Source: Hypericum androsaemum (Eukaryota; Streptophyta; Magnoliopsida; Malpighiales; Hypericaceae). Taken from it: 64,000 nucleotides of DNA. The notes beneath the pieces were generated by a model. That model saw nothing but the letters and a program-made list of their open reading frames with translations. It did not search any database and had not been told where the DNA came from. Positions within the stretch are counted from its first letter, which is position 1; each line of letters opens with the position of its first letter. Made by a program: the position numbers and the translations under genes. Below are positions 21,650 to 33,710 of the stretch, piece by piece. The stretch lies in assembly GCA_963995505.1 (NCBI GenBank), contig OZ023186.1, positions 8,067,570 through 8,131,569 of the forward strand, in the 5' to 3' direction.

Positions 21650-23560
21650 ACATGTAGACCTTGCTTTTTCCACCTTCAAGCTTGTCCTATGAGCCGTTTT
21701 GGTGTTGGGAAAATGTCGAGAAACAATGCTCAATAGTCCAAGCTTGGAAACACAGGAGTAGATTGGGGCTGGTGCCAATGGTTTAGTAAGAATGTCTGTT
21801 GTTTGACTGTGAGCTGAGACATGGAAGAGATGAATGTCTGTTGTTTGACTGTGAGCTGAGATATGGAAGAGATGAAGCAAACCATTAATGATCTTTTCCT
21901 TCACAAGATGACAATCGTTCTTGAATTGCTTAGTTCTCTTGTGGAAGACCTAATTTTCCACAATGTGAATGGTAGATTTGTTATCACATAAGATAGAGGC
22001 TGGCTGTGGATGGGGAACCTCTAAATCTCAGAGTAGATAAGACAACCATTGAATCTCACAACTAATGGAAGCCAGGGCTTTGTATTCTAATTTAGAGGAG
22101 CTGCAAGATACTGTTGTTTGTCTCTTGGATTTACAAGGAACCAAAGAATTGCCTAGGAAAAAATAGTACCATGTGGCAGATCTCTTAGTATCTGTACATC
22201 CACCCCAAAATCTTGCAAGTTTTAGCTTGCCAGTAGAAGGAAAGAAAGGACCAAGACCTGGATGATTCTTGACATAGCTGAGAATGTGGTAGACTACCTT
22301 GTTATGGATGATTCTTGACATATCTGAGAATCTGAGGATTCTTCAAGAATTGACTAAGGCGAAGTGTAGCATAACAAATATTTGGTCTTGTATTGGTGAG
22401 ATAGAGAAACTTCTCAATAAGTTTCCTATAAGTGGAAGGATCTTCAAGTTATGCAAATAGTGGCTCCTGTGTCAGCTGCAAATTTTTATGTCATGGGAGT
22501 CTTCATTCCCTTGCAATTCTGATATACGAGAAATTGACAAGCAATTAAACGCACAAACAAATAGTATAGTAAAAAGTAAGGTTCTTAGAACTGAGGGTTG
22601 AACACAAAATTTAAAAAAATTAATTATGCAAAACGTGAGAAATTAAAGATTTATAAGGTTGTAAAAGTTTGCAAGTAAATAAATAAAATTAAAAACGCAA
22701 ATAAAAGAGTTGTGAATCAAGAGTAGACAAACGAGTACAATACCCTATGGATTAATTACCTATGACAAGATTATGGTTCTTATGAAACTCTAACTAGTAC
22801 CCAGAATGTTCTAATACATCCCCCTAACGCTTTTTGCTAGGTCTTAGCTACTGCCCACTACTGCCTGATCCTTGGCGCCAGCCAGGTCGTTGGCTTACTC
22901 CAGGCTTTGCGCCCGCCAGAGCTTTGGCACCTACCAAGCTCCACTCAATTCCGCTCCACCGCTTCTCGTCATCTCGTCTACGCTCTAATTATTCACAATC
23001 ACTCCGGTAACCTACCAAAACATATGACACACGGTAGAATTCCATTCCATGACTCAAACACATACAAAAGACACAAAGACTCAACAGGATACGACAAAAA
23101 TGAATACAAACACGATTAAACACTTACAAAACTCACGATAAAACACGAGTGTTCACATGCTCATCAAATTCTAAAAACCAGACATATGTAGGATGTTAAT
23201 GACATATTGCCTCTGACAGACATGGATTCCTTCTTTGGATCAAGCCACGTCTAACCCACGAAAGAACATCAATTTTCCAAAATCTTTGATCCTCAACTTA
23301 GCATCGAAAAAGGCTTTAATCTCTTAAATACTTCTGAGATCATTGCTTACCAAGATTATATCATCCACATCGACCAATAAATAGCTGAAAGATTGATCTC
23401 TTTGGAGAAGAAACATAAAATAGTATGTCTTAGCTTGAATGAAACCAAATAATAGTAATAATGATGTAAGCTTAGCAAACTATTGTCTACTGGCCTGCTT
23501 TAGACTATATAGTGATTTCTTGAGCCTAGATTAGATTTAGCAAACCATCGTCTGCTTTTT
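21650..23560 (-). pseudogene. Degenerate Ty1/copia RT and RNase H, interrupted
   Basis: Read on the minus strand from 23560 downward: a reverse-transcriptase fragment around the catalytic motif (VDVDDIILVSNDL near 23350) and a QRQYVINIL block; then, after an interruption at 22520-23166, KTPMT and the connection domain (LSYVKNHPGLG), and the RNase H region (SKRQTTVSCSSSKLEYKALA, SKLGLLSIVS) to about 21650. Many stops and frameshifts. A 42-bp duplication (about 21796-21880) repeats SAHSQTTDI. The gag, protease and integrase parts are absent. Confidence 0.8.
22520..23166 (-). mobile_element. Solo Athila-type LTR, 647 bp, target duplication AATTC
   Basis: It sits inside the copia RT remnant. Its plus-strand left end (TGATATACGAG, then CAATTAAACGCACAA and GAACTGAGGGTTGAACACAA) is the reverse complement of the 3' end of the Athila-B LTR (49101-50630). 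Its right end, CATGCTCATCA, matches the start of that LTR. AATTC flanks both sides (22515-22519 and 23167-23171), so this is a clean insertion reduced to a solo LTR by recombination between LTRs. It is shorter and more diverged than the Athila-B LTR. Confidence 0.88.
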
Positions 23561-24774
23561 GACTCTACTAACGACACGATGAAGCAGTTCCCTTTTGAGT
23601 ACTAGAGGTGATGGTCTCTCTAAAACACCCCTCCAGATTGTTGCTCGTGTTGTTGTTTTCTTTTATGCTTGTTATACTATTTTTATGTTATATCTTTGCA
23701 TTTTATGTTGTTTTCTAGACTGATTTTGCGTGGTTCACTCTGGTATTGATCTAAGTGCTCTCCGGATGTTGATGTCTACCTTTTTATGGCTCGTGTCGTA
23801 TCTTGTTATGGTTGGATTTAACCTGCCTTGGTTCTTTGTTACGGGCACTTTGAGTTTTTCGCAGTGATCATCTATGCAAGTTTGCACTCCGATGTAGCTG
23901 CGCGTATGGTTTGTTTCTTAGTTGCCATTCCTGTTAGCAGTTTTCTGGTTAGGTTTTCCTCTCTTGTGAGGTTGTCCTTGACCACCACACCTTCCACAAG
24001 ACCAATGCGACATCCTACACTACATCCAGTCCTTATTGTATTACGTCTAGCAATGTTTTTCTAATTTCTTTGTCTATATATTTGCTTTCATCCTATGTAA
24101 TGTGTTTACTTAATGCAAGGCTTTGAAGCCACAACCTTCAAAAAGGGTAGCTTCCCCTCTCTACCAATTGTACAGCGTAATTTTTTTAAACAAAATTATT
24201 AATTATTTTAATATGTAATCAACTATTATAAATATAGTATTACTATTTCTAAGAATGCAATTATTTTCCTGGAAAAAAGGTGATTTATTGAGCTGAATTT
24301 GTGCCGTTTGGACGCATTGAAGTCAATTCAATAATTCATTAATCAATAGGGTTTACCATTGCATTAATTTTCTTTGATCCAAACACGTTGACCTCAGAAA
24401 TATTTTAGAAGTAACAAAGCTAGAATTTCCAACTTGGTGAAGTGGAAATATTATAGTAAACCTGCTTTCTATTGTGTTTATCATCGAGGTCCATTTCAGA
24501 AAACCTTGGTAATAATGCCACCAAGAAGGAGTTGAAATGTTAGAGTGGACTCTCTTTTTTGTCGATTTTATTTGTACTAATTTAAAGTTTTTCTATTTAT
24601 TAATACTAGCAACTTGGTTGATTTTTTTTTGAAAGGTACAATTTTACTGATCTCCAAAAGTAGTGTAGGCTTCCCCCGATAACGAGGTTGCAATTGTTTT
24701 TAACTTTGTCAAATTCTATCATAACAAAATTTGGTGAAAAAAATCATAATAGGGAAAGAGTATCGAACAATGAT
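23561..24774. other. Unassigned AT-rich DNA
   Basis: Between the copia remnant and the next element. A T-rich stretch (23640-24110) resembles the 3' untranslated tail of a degraded retroelement but has no diagnostic motif. The remainder is AT-rich. A 78-codon frame at 23828 is not convincing. Confidence 0.35.
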
Positions 24775-24779
24775 ATTGC

Positions 24780-25547
24780 TGTTGTTTGTCGGAGGTGGTG
24801 TACTTGATTAGGATCTGGTTTAGTCGAGGCAAGAGTTGGACTCTTTCTCCGTAAGACGAGATTGCCCCGTATTTAGTGCTTACGGGCTGCGGCAATCGTC
24901 CCCAAGATACAACGACTAGGCTACTTCCGAGTTCATAGCACAACGACCCTCGAAGCTTCAGGAGAACCTTGGATATTCGGACTTTTCTGAGAGAGGGAGA
25001 GAGAGCCTACAATTGCTAATGAATGCTTGTACAAGTTGTAGTGGGGTGTTCTACAAATGAGGGGGAGAGGCCTATTTATAGGCGCTGGAAGAGTGGCAGG
25101 CAGGCACTCCCGAAGAGATGCGACTCAGGCAGGCAGCCAGATCGCTCGTGGCTCTTCAGAGATGTCCCTTCGCTAGGCAGATTGCTCCAGCCTCTTTGCA
25201 TCCTTTCATGAATTGCTCGCAGCCCTTCGGTCGTCTGGAAGTTTCCGGGATGTTCTAGCCCTTCGTGCCTCTTCGGTGGCCATCCTAGAAGGAGCTCGCA
25301 GCCCCTCATCACTTTGGTAGCTACGCAGCTCTCTCTGGACTCGGGAAAAATACTTAAGGCTCCTCCAGCTCCTCGTGACGATGCGCACGTGCAAAGTGCC
25401 AAGTGCGCCAGAAAGCGCCCATTGCGACCTACGTCCAATGCATCATGCGCACACGCACGTACGCGTGCACGAGCGCATGCGCGGGTGCATGTGCGTGCGC
25501 GTACTCGTATTTCCACTTTATTTGTGGATGTGTGTGCGCGGGTGCAT
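24780..25547 (-). mobile_element. 3' LTR of copia element 1, 5' end deleted
   Basis: It matches the 5' LTR through most of its length, including the TATA region seen on the minus strand as CCTATAAATAGGCC. It keeps about 57 bp (near 24890-24945) that the 5' LTR lacks. It stops at a GC-rich alternating purine-pyrimidine tract (25440-25547, CGTGCGCGTGCGCG-like), where it joins RNase H; the TGTTGG start is gone. Confidence 0.85.
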
Positions 25548-25548
25548 G

Positions 25549-28500
25549 CTATCACAATGTATTAATACAGGGGGCACAGGCTTATTCTAACACGGAATAT
25601 CTTCTAGGAAATTTCTGAGCCATTCAACTTCTTCCCCAGCTTTGTCTAGTGCTATAAACTCCGACTCCATGGTGGATCAAGCTATGCACGTTTATTTAGA
25701 GGATTTTTAGGACACAGCTCCTCCACCTATGGTGAACACATAACCACTAGTGGATTTAGAGTCTTTAGTGTCCGATATCTAATTCGCATCACTGTATCCT
25801 TCCAATACAGCTGGATACCTAGTATAAAGTATGCCATGGTTCATGGTATATTTCAGATACTTTAGAACCCTTTCCAGAGATGTCTGAGTATGCAATATCA
25901 GGGCGTGTACAATTTGTTCTAGTCCTGGATTGCTCGTGAATCTACTAAGCTTGCTAACTGAGTATGCAATATCAGGGCGTGTACAATTTGTTAAGTACAT
26001 TAGACTCCCAATGATCTTTGCATATTTCAGTTGAAATACTGGGTCACCTCTGTTTTTAGCCAAGTGTAGACTCAGGTCTACCAGAGTCTTAGCTGGATGT
26101 TTGTCAAAAGCATCGAATTTCTTGAGTACATTCTCAACGTAGTGAGATTGTGACAAGACAATTTTTTCAGTCTTCCTAGAGTTTTTAATCCCCAGTATGA
26201 CGTCAGCTAGACCCATATCTTTCATGTCAAAGTTGTTCTTTAACATGTTCTTAGTTTTTATAATAAGATCATTACTACTTCCCGTGATTAGCATGTCGTC
26301 TACATACAGACATACAATCACGTAAGCATCAGGTGTGCCTTTAATGTATACACATTTATCACACTCGTTGATCTTAAAGCCATTTGACATCATTGTTCTG
26401 TCAAATTTCTCATGCCATTATTTCGGCGCCTGTTTCAGCCCGTATAGTGACTTGACTAGCTTGCATACTTTATGTTCTTGTCCGGGGGCAACAAACTCTT
26501 CTGGTTATTCCATATATATTTTCTCTTCCAGTTCTCCATTTAGAAAAGCTGTTTTTACATCCATCTGATGTATCTCGAGGTTATAGAGTGCTGCGACAGC
26601 TATGATCACTCTAATGGATGTGATTCTTGTGACCGATGAATAAGTGTCAAAGAAATCATATCCTTCCTTCTGTTTGAACCATTTAGCTACCAAGCGAGCT
26701 TTGTACTTGTTGATTGATCCATCAGCTTTGTATTTCCTTTTAAGGATCCACTTGCAACCTAAAGGTTTGCAACCTGGTGAAAGATCCACAATTTCTCACA
26801 TGTGGTTTTGCATGATAGATTCTATCTCACTATTGATAGCTTCTTTCCAGAGAGGAGCATCCGAACTAGATAATGCCTCTTGAACTGTTCCAGGTTCATT
26901 TTCTAACATGTAATTTAGAAAATCTGGACCAAATGACTTGGCTACTTTGGTCCTCTTACTCCGTCTAGGTTCCTCAGCACATTGAGCAGAGCCTTATGTA
27001 GCTTCATAACTTCTTTTGTTTGAGCTTACTTCTTTCTTTTCCTTTTTAGGAAAAATATTTTCAAAGAATGTTACATTCCTTGATTCCATGACCATTCCCT
27101 CGTTGATTTCAGGATTTTCTGACTTGTGCACTAAAAATTGGTATGCGCTACTGTTGTGGGCATATCCGATAAAGATGCAGTCAACGGTCTTAGGTCTTAT
27201 TCTCACCCTTTTAGGCAGAGATATTTCTACCTTGGATAGGTACCCCCACACTTTAAGGTAACCGTAGGAAGGCTTTCTCCCTTTCCATAATTCATATGGG
27301 ATTTTGTCCCTTTTCTTGTGCGGCAATTTGTTTAGAATGTGATTAGCTGATAGCACAGCTTCCCCCCACAAGTTCTGTGATAAGCCCGAGCTAATCAACA
27401 TAGCATTCATCATCTCCTTAAGAGTTCGATTCTTGCGCTCAGCTACGCCGTTTGATTGAGGTGTGTATGGAGCAGTTGTCTAATGAATAATGCCATTTTG
27501 TTGGCAGAATTCCTCAAACGGAGCTACATATTCTCCCCCTCTATCACTTCGAGTCATTTTGATTTTAGTGCTAAGTTAATTTTCAACCTCATTCTTATAA
27601 CTCTTGAAAGCTTCTAGAGATTCGTCTTTTTCTTTCAAGAGGTGTACATAACAGTACCTCATGCAATCGTCGATAAACATGATGAAATACTTTTTCCCAC
27701 CTCTAGTTTGCACTTGTTTCATATCACATATGTCGGTATGAATTAACTCTAAAGGTGTAGTACTTCTTTCCACTGAATGGAAAGGTGCTTTGGTCATTTT
27801 TGCCTCTACACATACTTCACATTTATTGTTCGGGTCAAACTCCATTTTAGGCTATAAATTTAAACCTACTAACTTTCTTAGTGAGCTCAAATTTACGTGT
27901 CCTAGTCTATCATGCCATAAGATAGAACACTCAGCCAAATAAGAAGAATTAACAACTTTATTAGGGCCATTAAAGACGCGTTTGACAGTTATTACATTCA
28001 TCTTGAAGAGCCCCCTCTCGAGGTAACCCTTTCCTACAAAGGCATCGGCCTTGGTCAGAACAAACCTATCGGCCTCGAATACTAGTTTCATCTCAGCTTT
28101 GCTCAACAGTGAGCCGGATACTAAATTCTTACGAATATCTGGGACATGCAGCACATCCTTGAGGGTCAGCTCTTTTTCGGAGGTTTGCTTCAGCACCACC
28201 TTGCTTAGTCCCACTATGGGAGAAGTTACAGAGTTATCCATAAACAACTTCTGCCCGTTGATGGCTGTGTAGGTCGAGAACATCTCCTTGTCTGAGTAGA
28301 TGTGTCAGGTTGCCCCTGTGTCTATGAACCACTCTCTAAGGTTATCCACCAGATTGGCTTCAAACACCACGGCGGATAGGTGTAGCTCAGACAAGTCCTC
28401 AGCCAGGTTAGCCTTCTCACGATCGTCTTTCTTCGGCAAGCGACAATCTTTGGCCATGTGACCGGGCTTGTCGCAGTTGTAGCAATTGCCCTTGATCTTT

Positions 28501-29243
28501 TTAGCTTGCTTTGGCTCTTGCTTCTCCTGCTTATTTCCGGGCTTCTTCCTCTTCTTGCCAGTACCATCTTCGGCGAGGTGTACCTTAGCATCGGAGTTGG
28601 TCCTGCCGGTCTTAACTTTGGACTTTCGGTTATCTTACTCGATCTTTAGTCTCACGATCAGGTCTTCCAGCCCCATGTCCTTCCTCTTATGCTTGAGGTA
28701 GTTCTTGAAGTCCTTCCACAGAGGAAGTAGCTTCTCGATCAGAGCAGCCACTTGGAAAGGCTCGCTTAGTTGCATTCTTTCAGCATGGATTTCATGTAGG
28801 ATTAGTTACAACTCTTGCACTTATTCTATCACCTTCTTGGAGTCGACCATCTTAAAGTCGAGGAATCGTCCGACGATGAATTTCTTCAAGCCGGCATCCT
28901 CTGTTTTATACTTCTTCTCCAAGGAGTCCCACAATTCTTTTGCGGTCTTGAAACCTGCATAGACATTGTAAAGGGTGTCGTCTAGTCCATTCAGAACATA
29001 GTTACGACATAGGAAGTCGCTATGACTCCATGCATCGAGGGCGTTGATCTTTTGTTGATCAGCCTCATTTTCTGCCACCTTCAGAGCCTCTTCCTTTAAG
29101 AATCAGACCAGGTTGAGCGTCGTCAGGTAGAACAGCATCTTTTGTTGCTATCTCTTGAACTTGGTACCGTTGAACTTGGCCGGCCTTTCGACGAGGACAG
29201 TTCTCGGGACCGCTGGCACTGGTGCTGAGCTTGTTGATGCCAT
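25549..29243 (-). pseudogene. Copia element 1 gag-pol, broken
   Basis: It starts MASTSSAPVPAVPRTV at 29243. Gag with a UBN2-type core (about 29080-28700) is followed by a CCHC zinc knuckle CYNCDKPGHMAKDC (28484-28443), the protease motif FIDTGAT (about 28320), GAG-pre-integrase with HDRLGHVN and CEVCVEAK (27925-27790), the integrase core FIDDC and SDRGGEY, reverse transcriptase with YVDDMLI (about 26308-26288), and RNase H starting near 25670. The order protease-integrase-RT-RNase H defines Ty1/copia. At least ten in-frame stops or shifts. A 33-bp direct duplication (25887-25920 and 25965-25997) lies in the RT/RNase H connection. RNase H is cut off at 25548. Confidence 0.92.
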
Positions 29244-29272
29244 CTTCAAGTACATAAATCTCGTCTTACGAT

Positions 29273-30072
29273 GGTTGTTTGTCGGAGGTGGTGTACTTGA
29301 TTAGGATCTGGTTTAGTCGAGGCAAGAGTTGGACTCTTTCTCCGTAAGATGAGATTGCCCCGTATTCAGTGCTTACGACCCTCGAAGCTTTAGGCAAACC
29401 TTGGATATTCTGAATTTTCTGAGAGAGGGAGAGAGAGCCTACAATTGCTAATGAATGCTTATGCAAGTTGTAGTGGGGTATTCTGCAAATGAGGGGGAGA
29501 GGCCTATTTATAGGCGCTGGAAGAGTGGCAGGCAGGCACTCCGAAGGGGCACGAGATACTTCCAAAGAGATGCGACTCAGGAAGGCAGCCAGATCGCTCG
29601 TGGCTCTTCGGAGATGTCCCTTCGCTAGGCAGATTGCTCCAGCCTCTTCGCGTCCTTTCATGAATTGCTCGCAGCCCTTCGGCCGTCTGGAAGTTTTTGG
29701 GATGTTCCAGCCCTTCGTGCCTCTTCGGTGGCCATTCTGGAAGGAGCTCGTAACCCCTCGTCACTTCGGTAGCTACGCAGCTCTCTCCGGACTTGGGCAA
29801 AATAGTTAAGGCTCCTCCAGACGATGCACACGTGCGAAGTGCAAAGTGCGCCAATGGTGCTACGCACCATCCTCGTCGCGGTCCGAGTTGGCTTTCCTTC
29901 CAGGTGGTCAACTTATTTCCTAGTCAATAAAGAGTTTTTCCTTATAAACTAGAGAAAATTTGGTGCCACTTTCCAATGTGGGATTGCACTTTTCATTTCC
30001 CTTTTGGGCCTCCCACTTTGGGCCTTTCCACTTTGGGCTTTGCATTGAATTTTCATTCAAGCTTTTCCAACA
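29273..30072 (-). mobile_element. 5' LTR of copia element 1, 800 bp
   Basis: On the minus strand it begins TGTTGGAAAAGC at 30072 and ends near 29273, where the last base is C instead of the expected A. A TATA-type CCTATAAATAGGCC lies near 29515. Immediately beyond the LTR, where a TGGTATCAGAGC primer site should be, there is instead a 14-bp inverted copy of LTR sequence (29257-29270). Confidence 0.88.
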
Positions 30073-30239
30073 ATTGCGAGTACTAAAGCCACACAACACT
30101 CCACAATACAGTTCATGAGTACAAGATTCACTACACTCGAAGAACTAAGGATCACCAAAGAGTACTTACTTTAAAGGAAGAGTGGAGTATATAATTACAA
30201 AGGTTCAAATCCTAATCATGATAAAAATTTAAAAAAACA

Positions 30240-30420
30240 AAAATTTACTTGAAAAAAACTAAGGATCGGGAGAGTGGACCCATATATCCTGGATACAGCT
30301 TTGGCCCATAAGGCCTCCAGACTAGCAAGAAATTTCCAGCACCCTTTAAGCAACAAGGTTTCATTTTTTATGCTAAGCCTAGCTAGACCGAATCCACCAC
30401 ACTCAACCAAATGACAAGCA
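30240..30420 (-). pseudogene. LINE reverse-transcriptase C-terminal fragment
   Basis: The minus strand reads GGFGLARLSIKNETLLLKGC followed by WKFL and LWAKAV. This matches the block after the RT domain of plant LINEs (GGLG...L...N.A.L.K..W). It is a short fragment with no other LINE sequence beside it. It lies between copia element 1 and the derivative at 30517, so it is part of the older background DNA. Confidence 0.5.
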
Positions 30421-30516
30421 TGTATATTTGTTGGAGTACAAAAATTATCAAGGCACGAGGACAATTCTAAGGTCAAACATGCACTATGTGGGTGGCTCAG
30501 CATATACGTATTACGC

Positions 30517-31805
30517 TGATGTGTGTCTAAAATACGCATTAAACACATAGGATTTTGAGTCATTTTTGTACATTTGTCTTTAGTTTAGTATTATTTTAGT
30601 AAACATTTGAGTTTTTGGTGACTAATAAGTTCTTTGTGCTAAATTGTAGGAAAAGGAGGTAAATTTGGAAAGAATTATACTTGAAGAAGGAGTCCAGAAG
30701 GGACAGCTGATTTGCAAGGGTATTTTGATCAATTTGGGAGTCGAATTAGAGGACGCATATTTGACGGACAATTGAAGATCTTTCTTTCCTCTTTCCGTGC
30801 ATATAAAGAACGCGTGAATCAGGTGTCTAAAGAGGAAGTTATGTTCAAAACATTGAAGGCTGATCTGGCAGATTTTATTGATGAATATTCTGGGCTATAT
30901 TGAAAATTCGGTTTCTGCATCGCAGAGGACTCTCGAAATGACTTCTCTAGGTTTTTACACTTAGGAGGGCTTATATATAACCATCTAGACTTATTTTTAT
31001 AGCAACTTTTCCATTCCAGAGAACTAGACATTATTTTGGCTTTGTCATGACTATGAGAAACTAAACCTCTAGGTTGATTCGAGGGAGGAGACCCAAGAAT
31101 TTGGTTGTGAGGATCTTGTTTTATTAATCTATCTCAGTAGTATTTACTTATTTTCTTATGCTTATTACTGTTCTTGAATTATTTGCTGTTGTGAATTTAT
31201 TCTAGAACTTATGTTGCCATCGATTCTTAATTAGCGGTTGCAGTTAGGAATTGAACTAGGAGCAAGGTAAATTCAGCGAGAAAAGGTCATTACCAACCTA
31301 ATTAACTAGGAATATGTAAGGCTAGTTTGTAGATACCAATATTTTGAGTATAATCGCTAGTAGTAGGAATGTCTATTCTTAATGCTATTATTTTATAGAA
31401 TAGAAATCGGTTGATATTCTATCTACTAGGTGATAAACAGCTAGTTATGCGGTCGTTTGGCTAGTTTATTGTTGGATGTTTGTGGTCTCTTTGCGGTTGC
31501 GGGAGATTTACACCTACTTGCTATATGTATTAGATTATCTTTTGTGATCCAGTGATGAACAAACCTATCGTGGTACTCCGATCTCGAATTTGCCATTTTT
31601 TCTCATTGATTTCACTCACTTTTATTTGTGTTCATTAATTTTGTAAGACTTACAATCTCACAAACCCCTCCCCCCTACTTTCATTTTAATAGTTAGTTTA
31701 ATTAAATCGTCCCTCCTTGGATCCGACTCGGTATTTTTACTTTCTTACTTCAAATTAGTGAGCCGTGAATATCGGTTTATTTTGAGGGGCCTCGCATGCT
31801 CGTCA
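30517..31805 (+). mobile_element. 5' LTR of the 30.5-kb derivative
   Basis: 1,289 bp, TG...CA, ending CGCATGCTCGTCA. A TATATATAACC promoter-like motif lies near 30970. It is highly similar to the 3' LTR, with small deletions in the latter. Confidence 0.88.
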
Positions 31806-31810
31806 AAATT

Positions 31811-31827
31811 TGGCTCCGTTGTCGGGG
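31811..31827 (+). other. Primer-binding site, tRNA-Asp type
   Basis: TGGCTCCGTTGTCGGGG differs by two bases from TGGCGCCGTTGCCGGGG, the complement of the 3' end of plant tRNA-Asp(GUC). It lies five bases after the LTR. Confidence 0.8.
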
Positions 31828-31861
31828 AGGCAAGCGTATTATTTGATTGATCAAACTTATT

Positions 31862-32551
31862 ATGTTCAATAGAGCTTCATGTGCAGGTCCACCAATCTTT
31901 GTGCTTGAACCAGATTGTGATGGATGGATTGACTATCTTGTGGAGTACTATAGAGATTGATTTCAATGGAATCATAATCCTTATGCTCATACTTATCAAC
32001 CACGTCCACAACAAGCGTCCAAATCCTCATTGAAAGGTCTTATTAGGACATTGGCCATCACTACAAATCAAAGCATTCAGAATCTCGCCAACCAAACTCA
32101 GGCGAGGATCAAGAATATTGAAGAGCACATATCCCAACTTGCAACTGATATAGGAGAGATTAAAGCAAGTCTTCAGAATGTGGAGTCCGAAGAGCTTAAG
32201 GTGGAAGAAATAAAGGTGGAGATAGAATGCGGAGAGGAAGTGGTGGACTTTGAAGAAGAGGAATAAGATGAATGTGAGGTGATGATCAGGTCACCGCTCA
32301 TTGAAGAACCACTACAGATCATGCTACCTATGGTGACACCAACAAAATTACAACAATTGGAGTTTGAAATTAAAGTTGGTGGGCCCTATATAGATAGCAT
32401 ATTTTCGTACCGATTTGAGTACGTGTACGTACTAGATATAGTTGAAGAGGATGACAAGGCACGAAGAGTAAAAATAAAGAGAAAGTTTGCACAAGATTCC
32501 CGTGTTATGATGAAGATTCGGGACCAAAATCACATATTTAATCCCGGTTGA
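31862..32551 (+). pseudogene. Gag-like remnant of the derivative
   Basis: From an ATG at 31862 the frame reads MFNRASCAGPPIFV, meets a TGA near 31958, then continues as a helical, heptad-like segment (NLANQTQARIKNIEEHISQL) and an acidic tail to 32266. A second frame follows (32279-32551, MMIRSPLIEEPLQIM). It resembles the coiled-coil middle of Athila gag but lacks the retrotransposon gag core. Confidence 0.4.
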
Positions 32552-33130
32552 AAGAAAAAGAAAACGCGTCTAGCTAATGACGTTAAATTAGCGCTTATTG
32601 GGAGGTAACCCAATTTTTAATTTTTTTACTTTCTTAATTTACTTTCTTTTAGTTTTTTTTTATGACCTGAGTTCTATTATTTTTAGAAACAAGGAAAAAA
32701 CAGACGAAGCTCGCGATTAATAAGTGGAAAAATATAAGAGAAGAGAGCGTAAATAAAGAAATGGTCGCAGCGAGCAAAGCCTTCTCGTGACGAAGTGGTC
32801 AGAGACTTTTGTCTCTTCTCGGAGCGATAAACGCTTGCTCGTGACGAAGTGGACAGAAAATTTTACACCTTGTTGCCCAGTCGTTCGCTGCCACGTAGCC
32901 TGCTCCTTGCTTAAAACCGGATGGACCCCACATTCAAGCTGCTCTATATCGAAACAGCTGCTCTATATCGTTACGCCGAGATTTTGAGTCCTTGTTGGAC
33001 TCTTATTTCCAATTTTGATTTTTCTGGGACTGGACTCCTTTGCCGCGTTATTTTATATTTAATAACCTATGGAGCTTAATTGGTACGCTTGCCTCTCTTT
33101 TGCAGGAACAATTCCAAATCTGATTTCACC

Positions 33131-33600
33131 ATGCCTTCGAAGAAAAATAAAGCCACCCCAGCAAATCAAGGCAATCGAAAGCGAGAAGAAAATCAACCAT
33201 CACAATCAGTCGATTTTCGCGACAAGTACAAGGCTCCGTTCTTTATCCGAGATGGCATCAAAGTGGGAACCTTATTGATGCAAAGGAGAAGAATTATTGG
33301 AAAATGTTAACCTCTCAACATAAGCGTGCTGCATCGAAGGAGAACCGAGTCACAACAGCCCCATCCACGACCACAGAGGAAACCATACAAGCTACACTAG
33401 CCATGCTACTATCCAAGATGGAGGAACATAACTCTTTCGTGCAATCCGAGCTAGGTGAACTAAAGACACGTCTCACCATCATAGAGCGCGAGCAAGCCCA
33501 CACCATAGCCATGCTCCGCCTTCTTCTCGCCAAGTCTGGATGCATGCTACTGCCCCCTACAGAAAGCGACACACCACACGAGGGAGCCCTTGAACCCTAA
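33131..33600 (+). pseudogene. Remnant of an Athila-type accessory ORF
   Basis: It begins MPSKKNKATPANQGNRKREE, a short basic N-terminus, and reads to 33310. After a frame change (33304-33600) comes a coiled-coil-like C-terminal part (LSKMEEHNSFVQSELGELK) and a short tail. The layout (basic start, helical end, then a GAGGACA...AAGTGTGG motif about 100 bp later) parallels the accessory ORF of Athila-A (48645-48820 plus 57086-58061) with its central domain deleted. That relation is inferred from layout only. Confidence 0.35.
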
Positions 33601-33676
33601 ACTCCTTTATTTTATTTAGTTTTATTATGTTTTGTTTTCTCGTGCTATCCATGTCATGTTTAGAGTCAACTTACAC

Positions 33677-33710
33677 CATGAGGACATGTTGTTCTCTAAG
33701 TGTGGAGATG
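33677..33710 (+). other. Internal polypurine-tract-like motif of the derivative
   Basis: GAGGACATG, a short spacer and AAGTGTGGAGATG. It mirrors the motif directly before the 3' LTR, about 970 bp downstream (34646-34679). Confidence 0.5.

Larger units (their letters stand above)
24780..30072 (-). mobile_element. Ty1/copia element 1 (Tnt1-like), target duplication ATTGC
   Basis: An element read right to left: 5' LTR (30072-29273), gag to RNase H (29243-25549), and a truncated 3' LTR (25547-24780). ATTGC flanks it at 24775-24779 and 30073-30077, confirming a single insertion. Coding sequence carries many stops and frameshifts, so it is dead. The polypurine tract and the start of the 3' LTR are missing because a deletion fuses RNase H to the middle of the LTR. 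Copia element 2 (37083-41474) belongs to the same family. Confidence 0.92.

Noticed and set aside
25076..25618. Open frames rich in Arg, Ala and His over the GC-rich tract
   Set aside because: They lie in the truncated LTR of copia element 1 and follow the CGTG repeat, not a gene.
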